A stretch of DNA of 5,270 bases from Chloroflexota bacterium (GTDB lineage Bacteria; Chloroflexota; Anaerolineae; Promineifilales; Promineifilaceae), in the NCBI GenBank assembly GCA_963169155.1, contig CAUJGI010000816.1, positions 1-5,270 of the forward strand, read 5' to 3'. Below the pieces are notes generated by a model. That model saw only the letters and a list, made by a program, of their open reading frames with translations, was not told the DNA's origin and did not search any database. The first letter of the stretch is position 1. Every line of letters starts with the position of its first letter. The translations under genes and the position numbers were made by a program. Shown piece by piece: positions 1 through 3,824 of this stretch.

Positions 1-828
1 ACGCTGGAGACGGCGTCAGTACTGCTGGGCAACACGGCCGTAGCCATCGGGGATATTGCGCCCAATGAGCGGACGGCCGGTTCCCAACCCATGGGCACAG
101 CTCGCAGCAGCTCCTCACCCGCGTGTGTGGGTGGCTTTAGCTCCAACGCCCCGCTTTCGGCCAACGCCGAAACCATTCTTGGCTCTTTTGACTACTACAA
201 CGACCGGATCCTTTACCCGCGCTGGCAGCTCTTGCAGGCGCTGGAAAGCACCGATTTTGGCGGCCCGGGTGCCTTTATTCCCCCCACGGAAAGCGTGGTG
301 TTGATTGCCTGGTCCAACGAGCAGCAGCTGAATGCGGCCGTGCAAAACGACAGCTTCGATACGCAAAACACCACTCTGTACCTGATTGAGATTCCGCTGG
401 AGCAGAACATTGTAAGCGGCCGTAACGTCACCCTGCCCGTCTCGTTGCTCAACTGGCAATCGCTGGGCAACAACAATGTCTACAATCCCACCGTTCAGGA
501 TTTGTACCTCAACGGCGGCTGGGTGGAATTTTCCTACACCCCCTGGCCGGAGTTCCAAAACATGGATGTCACCAAGCTCAGCTTCTCGCTGACGCAGCAG
601 TACGAAGACCCCACCCAACTCACGCCCGACGTGCGCATCTGGGACTTTGAGCAAAATCTCTGGCAGCCGTTGAACGCCGTCACCTGGGGCCGCAACCTCA
701 TCACCAACTTCGAGCCATACATCGGCCCCAACAACGAGGTGCGCCTGCGGCTGGAAGACACCAACAGCCAGTTTGGCCTGGGCATTGGCGAAGTGTACCC
801 AATTTTGACTGGTAATCTGGGCGAGTAA
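1..828 (+). CDS. C-terminal part of a beta-rich, probably extracytoplasmic protein (5' end cut by the window)
   Basis: The frame is open from the first base and ends at TAA (826-828), leaving 275 visible residues. The first ATG, at 91, is internal: the 30 codons before it are open and read as the same kind of protein, with a segment VAIGDIAPNE that resembles the 'G-x-L-x-P-G-E' edge strands seen in extracytoplasmic beta-sandwich domains. The middle part has an aromatic stretch (FDYYNDRILYPRWQLLQAL, about residues 64-82). The last 110 residues alternate Trp, Tyr and Asn with hydrophobics (for example VRIWDFEQNLW and NEVRLRLED), suggesting a second beta-sandwich, perhaps a ligand-binding or structural domain. 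There is no transmembrane helix in the visible part and no catalytic motif that I recognise. It lies 102 bp upstream of the ABC ATPase on the same strand, separated by a REP-like element, so shared transcription is possible. I do not recognise the family. The coding call is firm; function and location are inferred. Confidence 0.85.
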   Translation, partial: TLETASVLLGNTAVAIGDIAPNERTAGSQPMGTARSSSSPACVGGFSSNAPLSANAETILGSFDYYNDRILYPRWQLLQALESTDFGGPGAFIPPTESVVLIAWSNEQQLNAAVQNDSFDTQNTTLYLIEIPLEQNIVSGRNVTLPVSLLNWQSLGNNNVYNPTVQDLYLNGGWVEFSYTPWPEFQNMDVTKLSFSLTQQYEDPTQLTPDVRIWDFEQNLWQPLNAVTWGRNLITNFEPYIGPNNEVRLRLEDTNSQFGLGIGEVYPILTGNLGE

Positions 829-844
829 ATTCGGATTTTTCAAC

Positions 845-912
845 TGTCATTCCCGCGAATGCGGGAATCCATTTGTTACAATAACTGGATGCCCGCCTAC
901 GCGGGCATGACA
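845..912 (+). repeat. REP/MITE-like element, copy 1 (two-hairpin palindrome)
   Basis: This 68-bp element has two 27-bp arms (845-871 and 886-912) around a 14-bp centre. Each arm is a perfect 8-bp stem with a 4-base loop: ATTCCCGC/GCGGGAAT at 849-868 (loop GAAT) and ATGCCCGC/GCGGGCAT at 889-908 (loop CTAC). The outer ends TGTCAT and ATGACA are complementary, and the two arms are themselves near-inverted, so the RNA can form either two small hairpins or one long one. The short spurious peptide IPAFAGMT, read on the minus strand of the first arm, is a familiar mark of such repeats. No T-run follows, so intrinsic termination is not evident, although mRNA protection or attenuation is possible. The element fills most of the spacer between the first gene and the ABC ATPase. 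It is an inverted relative of the element at 3731-3806. Confidence 0.9.
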
Positions 913-930
913 ACGCAAACGGGCTAAATT

Positions 931-1884
931 ATGGGATCAATCATCGAAATTCAGGGGCTTACCAAAAAATACGGCGACCTCGTGGCGTTAAACGACCTGA
1001 CGCTCAACATCGAGGAAGGCGAAGTGTTTGGCTTTATCGGCCCCAACGGCGCGGGCAAAACGACCACTATGCGTATTCTCACCACCCTGCTCAAGCCCAG
1101 CAGCGGCAAAGCGTGGGTGGCGGGCGAATCGGTCATCGACAATCCACGCGCCGTGCGCCGCAACATCGGCTACATGCCGGACTTTTTTGGCGTGTACGAC
1201 GACATGAAAGTGTGGGAATACCTGGACTTCTTTGCCGCCTGCTACGATGTGCCGCCCAACACCCGGGTGGGCATGATTGACGACCTGCTGGCGTTGGTTG
1301 ATTTGGGCCACAAAAAAGAGGCGTTTGTGGACAGCCTGAGTCGGGGCATGAAGCAGCGCCTGTGCCTGGCCCGCACTCTGGCGCACGATCCACAGGTGCT
1401 CATTTTGGACGAACCGGCCAGTGGTCTGGATCCACGTGCCCGCATCGAAATGCGCGAACTGCTGCGCGAGCTGAAGCTGATGGGCAAGACGATTTTCTTC
1501 TCCTCGCACATCCTGTCTGAAGTGGCTGATATTTGCACCAGCATTGCTATTCTGGAAGCGGGCGGGCTGGTGGCTTACGGCGACATGGCGGAAATGAAGC
1601 GGCAGCTGCGCACACACCGGCTCATCCAGCTGCGCGCCCTGGGCGATTTGACACCGGTGCAGGAATTTTTGCTGCGCCACGAGTCGGTCGAAAGCATCAT
1701 CACGGCCGAAGGGGCAGACATTCCGTCCGACTCGCTGCGCTTTGACTTTACCGGCGACGATGAGGCGCTGAGCCAGTTGCTGGCCAGCCTGATTGCCCAC
1801 AACTTCCGCGTGGTGGCCTTCCAGGAAGAGACGGGCGATTTGGAAGACGTCTTTTTACAGGTAACAAAGGGCATTGTGAATTGA
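931..1884 (+). CDS. ABC transporter ATP-binding protein (ABC-2 exporter type)
   Basis: This 317-residue nucleotide-binding subunit would bind and hydrolyse ATP on the cytoplasmic face to drive the two permeases downstream. All core motifs are visible: Walker A GPNGAGKTT (37-45), ABC signature LSRGMKQRL (136-144), Walker B VLILDEP with catalytic E161 (156-162), D-loop SGLD (164-167) and switch H193 in SSH. At the Q-loop position the sequence reads GYMPDFFGVYDD, with Asp84 where Gln or Glu is usual. Residues from about 215 to 317 form the extra C-terminal domain common in ABC-2/NatA-like ATPases, ending in the family-like LEDVFLQVTKG. The length is normal for the class. The ATG at 931 is the only reasonable start, placing motifs at usual distances, although no clear Shine-Dalgarno sequence precedes it (ACGGG at 919-923 at best). 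The stop overlaps the next start by 4 bases, indicating translational coupling. The substrate is unknown. Confidence 0.95.
   Translation: MGSIIEIQGLTKKYGDLVALNDLTLNIEEGEVFGFIGPNGAGKTTTMRILTTLLKPSSGKAWVAGESVIDNPRAVRRNIGYMPDFFGVYDDMKVWEYLDFFAACYDVPPNTRVGMIDDLLALVDLGHKKEAFVDSLSRGMKQRLCLARTLAHDPQVLILDEPASGLDPRARIEMRELLRELKLMGKTIFFSSHILSEVADICTSIAILEAGGLVAYGDMAEMKRQLRTHRLIQLRALGDLTPVQEFLLRHESVESIITAEGADIPSDSLRFDFTGDDEALSQLLASLIAHNFRVVAFQEETGDLEDVFLQVTKGIVN
1866..1871 (+). promoter_or_regulatory. Ribosome binding site supporting the TTG start of the first permease
   Basis: AAAGGG lies inside the end of the ATPase gene and ends 9 bases before the TTG at 1881. The next ATG in the permease frame encodes Met51, inside the first membrane helix, so this site together with the N-terminal motif shared with the second permease decides the start. 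Confidence 0.55.
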
Positions 1885-2708
1885 GGTGGGGATTTCCGGC
1901 ACGGCTGCGGTCTGGTTGGCGCTGGTTCCGTTCGCTGGACGAGAACCCCATCTACCTGCGGGAAAAAGGCGGCTGGGGTAACCCGAACCCATTTTACGAG
2001 ACACTGCGGCGCTATTCGCCGTTTGTGGTGATGGGGGCGATTGTGCTGGGGCTGTGCGCAGGGGCCAATCCGGCACTGCTGGGCACGACGGAAAACGAAG
2101 AGCTGTTCATTTTCCTATGCGTCATTTGCCTGCCTGGCGCGCTGCTCTCGATGTTAACAATTTATGGCTCGTTTATGGCCCCGGCGCTGACCGCGCCGAC
2201 CATTAGCATGGAGGTGGTCCGGGGCACCTGGGACATTTTGCGCCTGACGCCGCACTCCACGGCCAACATTTTGCTGGCGAAGCTGTTTGGCGGGCTGGCC
2301 CGGCTGCGCATCTGGAAGGTGATGCTGCTGTTGAGCGCTTTCCAGGCGTTGATGCTGTTTTGTGTGCTGAGTTTTGTGTCGGGCGGCACGGCCGTTTCCG
2401 GCTTTTTTATTGGTCTGGGGGCATTGATACGGCCGTGGGTGGAAGTGCTGTTTGCCGCGGTTATCGGCATGTACCTCTCCACCTGGGTCAAGTCGGCCCA
2501 ACTGGCCCTGGCGGGCAGCTACGTCATCGTGGTGCTGATGAAGTTGTTTAGCAACAGCGCCATCTGGCTGGCCATCTGGCGCCTGGTCGGGATTGACGAC
2601 GGCGGATCGTTAACCGGCAGCATTTTAACACCCGCGATTGTGTATGGAACGGCCGTACTGCTCCTCTGGTGGGGCATTGTGCGGCAGGCGAAAAAACTTA
2701 GTAATTGA
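1881..2708 (+). CDS. ABC-2-type transporter permease, first of a pair
   Basis: This 275-residue integral membrane protein is probably one half of the transmembrane channel served by the ATPase just upstream. It has a basic, hydrophilic N-terminus (1-46) with ENPIYLRE at 21-28, then about six hydrophobic segments at roughly 47-62, 75-98, 146-166, 171-196, 206-223 and 250-267. Between the second and third helices lies ISMEVVRGTWDILRLTPHS (108-126), which matches the cytoplasmic loop of ABC-2 permeases that contacts the ATPase (typical form 'I..E...GT.D.L..TPLS'). Translation should begin at TTG 1881, within the TTGA overlap with the ATPase stop, preceded by AAAGGG. The C-terminus ends in a short basic tail (RQAKKLSN). 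The stop codon falls inside a hairpin-forming heptamer array. The permease role is well supported; the substrate cannot be inferred. Confidence 0.9.
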   Translation: MRWGFPARLRSGWRWFRSLDENPIYLREKGGWGNPNPFYETLRRYSPFVVMGAIVLGLCAGANPALLGTTENEELFIFLCVICLPGALLSMLTIYGSFMAPALTAPTISMEVVRGTWDILRLTPHSTANILLAKLFGGLARLRIWKVMLLLSAFQALMLFCVLSFVSGGTAVSGFFIGLGALIRPWVEVLFAAVIGMYLSTWVKSAQLALAGSYVIVVLMKLFSNSAIWLAIWRLVGIDDGGSLTGSILTPAIVYGTAVLLLWWGIVRQAKKLSN

Positions 2709-2751
2709 GTGATTGAAGAGCAAATTACCAATTACTCGATTACCCAATTAC
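2701..2751 (+). repeat. CAATTAC heptamer array with a 15-bp inverted repeat
   Basis: Four forward heptamers related to CAATTAC occur at 2722-2728 (AAATTAC), 2729-2735 (CAATTAC), 2737-2743 (CGATTAC) and 2745-2751 (CAATTAC). Two reverse copies occur at 2701-2707 (GTAATTG) and 2709-2715 (GTGATTG). Because the two sets face each other, 2701-2715 and 2729-2743 can pair over all 15 positions in RNA (two of them G-U) around a 13-base loop. The left arm covers the last codons and the TGA stop of the first permease. No T-run follows, so it does not look like an ordinary intrinsic terminator. It may be an operator-like iteron array, an mRNA-stabilising hairpin or a non-functional AT-rich repeat; the sequence does not decide. 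Confidence 0.75.
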
Positions 2752-2761
2752 AATCATTTCT

Positions 2762-2765
2762 GAGG
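2762..2765 (+). promoter_or_regulatory. Weak ribosome binding site of the second permease
   Basis: GAGG lies only 4 bases before the ATG at 2770, a short spacing. It is the only Shine-Dalgarno-like stretch near that start. Confidence 0.35.
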
Positions 2766-2769
2766 CGTT

Positions 2770-3723
2770 ATGACCGAACTTGTACAAGAACCAGTCATCC
2801 AAAAGAAAAGTTTTCTCCAGAGGCTGCGGGAAAATCCGGTTGCTGTTAAAGAGCTGCGCAGCCGGATGCGCGGGCGGCGCGCCTTTGTTGTGCTCACTGT
2901 GCACCTGCTGGTAATGAGCGCCTTCATCACCCTCGTTTACTCCGCCTTTGCCTCGGCCGCCAGCGGCCCCTATGGTCCAGATTCCCGTGGTGTGGGCAAG
3001 GTAATTTTTAGCTCGGTGCTGGGCTTGCAGGTGATGCTGGTCATTTTTGTGGGGCCATCGTTTACCGCCGGGGCCATCAGCGGCGAGAAGGAGCGGCAGA
3101 CGTATGATTTGCTGCGCACGACGCTGCTCTCAGGCAAGGCATTTGTGGCGGGCAAGCTGGTGTCAGCTTTGAGCTACGTGCTGCTGCTGATTTTTGTGGC
3201 CATTCCGCTGCAAAGCATCGCCTTTTTAATGGGCGGCGTGGCGGTGATCGAGCTGATTTTGTCCCAGGTGATTGTGCTGGTTAGCGCGGTAACGTTTGCT
3301 TTGTGGGGGCTGTACGCTTCGGCGCGCATGCGCACCACGCTGGCGGCCAGCGTGGTGACTTTTGCCGGGGCGCTATTTATTACAGTGGGCGTTCCGGTAT
3401 TTGTGGGGCTGTTTGCCATGATTTTAAGCCCGTTTTTTGCCGGGGCGGCGCTTTTAAGCTGGCAGGTGGAAGCGGCGCTGATGTATGTGCTGATGTTTTT
3501 GGCGGCGACCAATTTGCCCGCCACACTGATTGTAAGCGATGTCGCCCTGGTGCAGGAAGGCTCGCTCTGGTATTTCAACACCAGCGTCGGCGGCGCGTCT
3601 GGTGCCAGCCACACTATCTGGCTCTTTTCGCCCTGGCCGCTCTTTTTGATTTTGTATATTTTACTGTCGGTGGTTTTGTTCTACGCGACCGTGCGGCGGG
3701 TGCGCAAAATCGCCACGCAGTAG
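2770..3723 (+). CDS. ABC-2-type transporter permease, second of a pair
   Basis: This 317-residue membrane protein is likely the partner subunit of the upstream permease in a heterodimeric ABC-2 exporter. The cytoplasmic N-terminus carries ENPVAVKELRSRMRGRR (21-37), whose ENPxxxxE core falls at exactly the same residues (21-28) as in the first permease. Hydrophobic segments follow at about 38-60, 83-102, 126-155, 157-181, 190-217, 235-258 and 289-307; the exact helix count, six or seven, is uncertain. The loop ISGEKERQTYDLLRTTLLS (103-121) matches the ABC-2 consensus facing the ATPase. The C-terminal tail is basic (RRVRK). The ATG at 2770 is the natural start, with GAGG four bases upstream. 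A 61-bp spacer with a heptamer array and hairpin separates it from the first permease, so its translation is not directly coupled. A REP-like element begins 7 bp after the stop. Confidence 0.92.
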   Translation: MTELVQEPVIQKKSFLQRLRENPVAVKELRSRMRGRRAFVVLTVHLLVMSAFITLVYSAFASAASGPYGPDSRGVGKVIFSSVLGLQVMLVIFVGPSFTAGAISGEKERQTYDLLRTTLLSGKAFVAGKLVSALSYVLLLIFVAIPLQSIAFLMGGVAVIELILSQVIVLVSAVTFALWGLYASARMRTTLAASVVTFAGALFITVGVPVFVGLFAMILSPFFAGAALLSWQVEAALMYVLMFLAATNLPATLIVSDVALVQEGSLWYFNTSVGGASGASHTIWLFSPWPLFLILYILLSVVLFYATVRRVRKIATQ

Positions 3724-3730
3724 GCAAAAT

Positions 3731-3806
3731 TGTCATACCCGCGTAGGCGGGTATCCATTGGCACAAATGGTGCAAAACCTGGATTCCCGCGAAAGCGGGA
3801 ATGACA
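3731..3806 (-). repeat. REP/MITE-like element, copy 2 (inverted relative of copy 1)
   Basis: This 76-bp element has two 27-bp arms (3731-3757 and 3780-3806) around a 22-bp centre. Stems are ATACCCGC/GCGGGTAT at 3735-3754 (loop GTAG) and ATTCCCGC/GCGGGAAT at 3783-3802 (loop GAAA). Read on the minus strand it lines up with copy 1 arm for arm. The ATTCCCGC arm differs only in its 4-base loop. The other arm shares the loop CTAC and differs only by a paired G-C to A-T exchange that keeps the stem intact. The central parts are unrelated in sequence and length. The ATG at 3801, inside the right arm, is in frame with the gene that follows. Confidence 0.9.
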
Positions 3807-3824
3807 GACACAAATTCGACTTTC

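Noticed and set aside
115..843. Long minus-strand open frame of 242 codons opposite the first gene
   Set aside because: It is the antisense shadow of the 1-828 frame, which is open from the window edge. The antisense peptide has no recognisable domain, and its first codons lie at the edge of a REP-like repeat.
845..912. REP hairpins as intrinsic terminators
   Set aside because: The stems are GC-rich, but no run of T follows either element, and genes on the same strand continue at once.
988..1800. Minus-strand open frame of 270 codons opposite the ABC ATPase
   Set aside because: The + strand carries a complete set of ABC motifs. The antisense peptide is His/Gln/Arg-rich and shows no family features.
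2725..2754. Possible promoter TTACCA-18 bp-TACAAT before the second permease
   Set aside because: The -35 match is weak, and both boxes are by-products of the CAATTAC repeats. The start point would lie only about 9 bases before the ATG.
3731..3806. Two hairpin repeats as a CRISPR fragment
   Set aside because: The repeats are inverted, not direct, the arms are palindromic, and there is no series of equal spacers.
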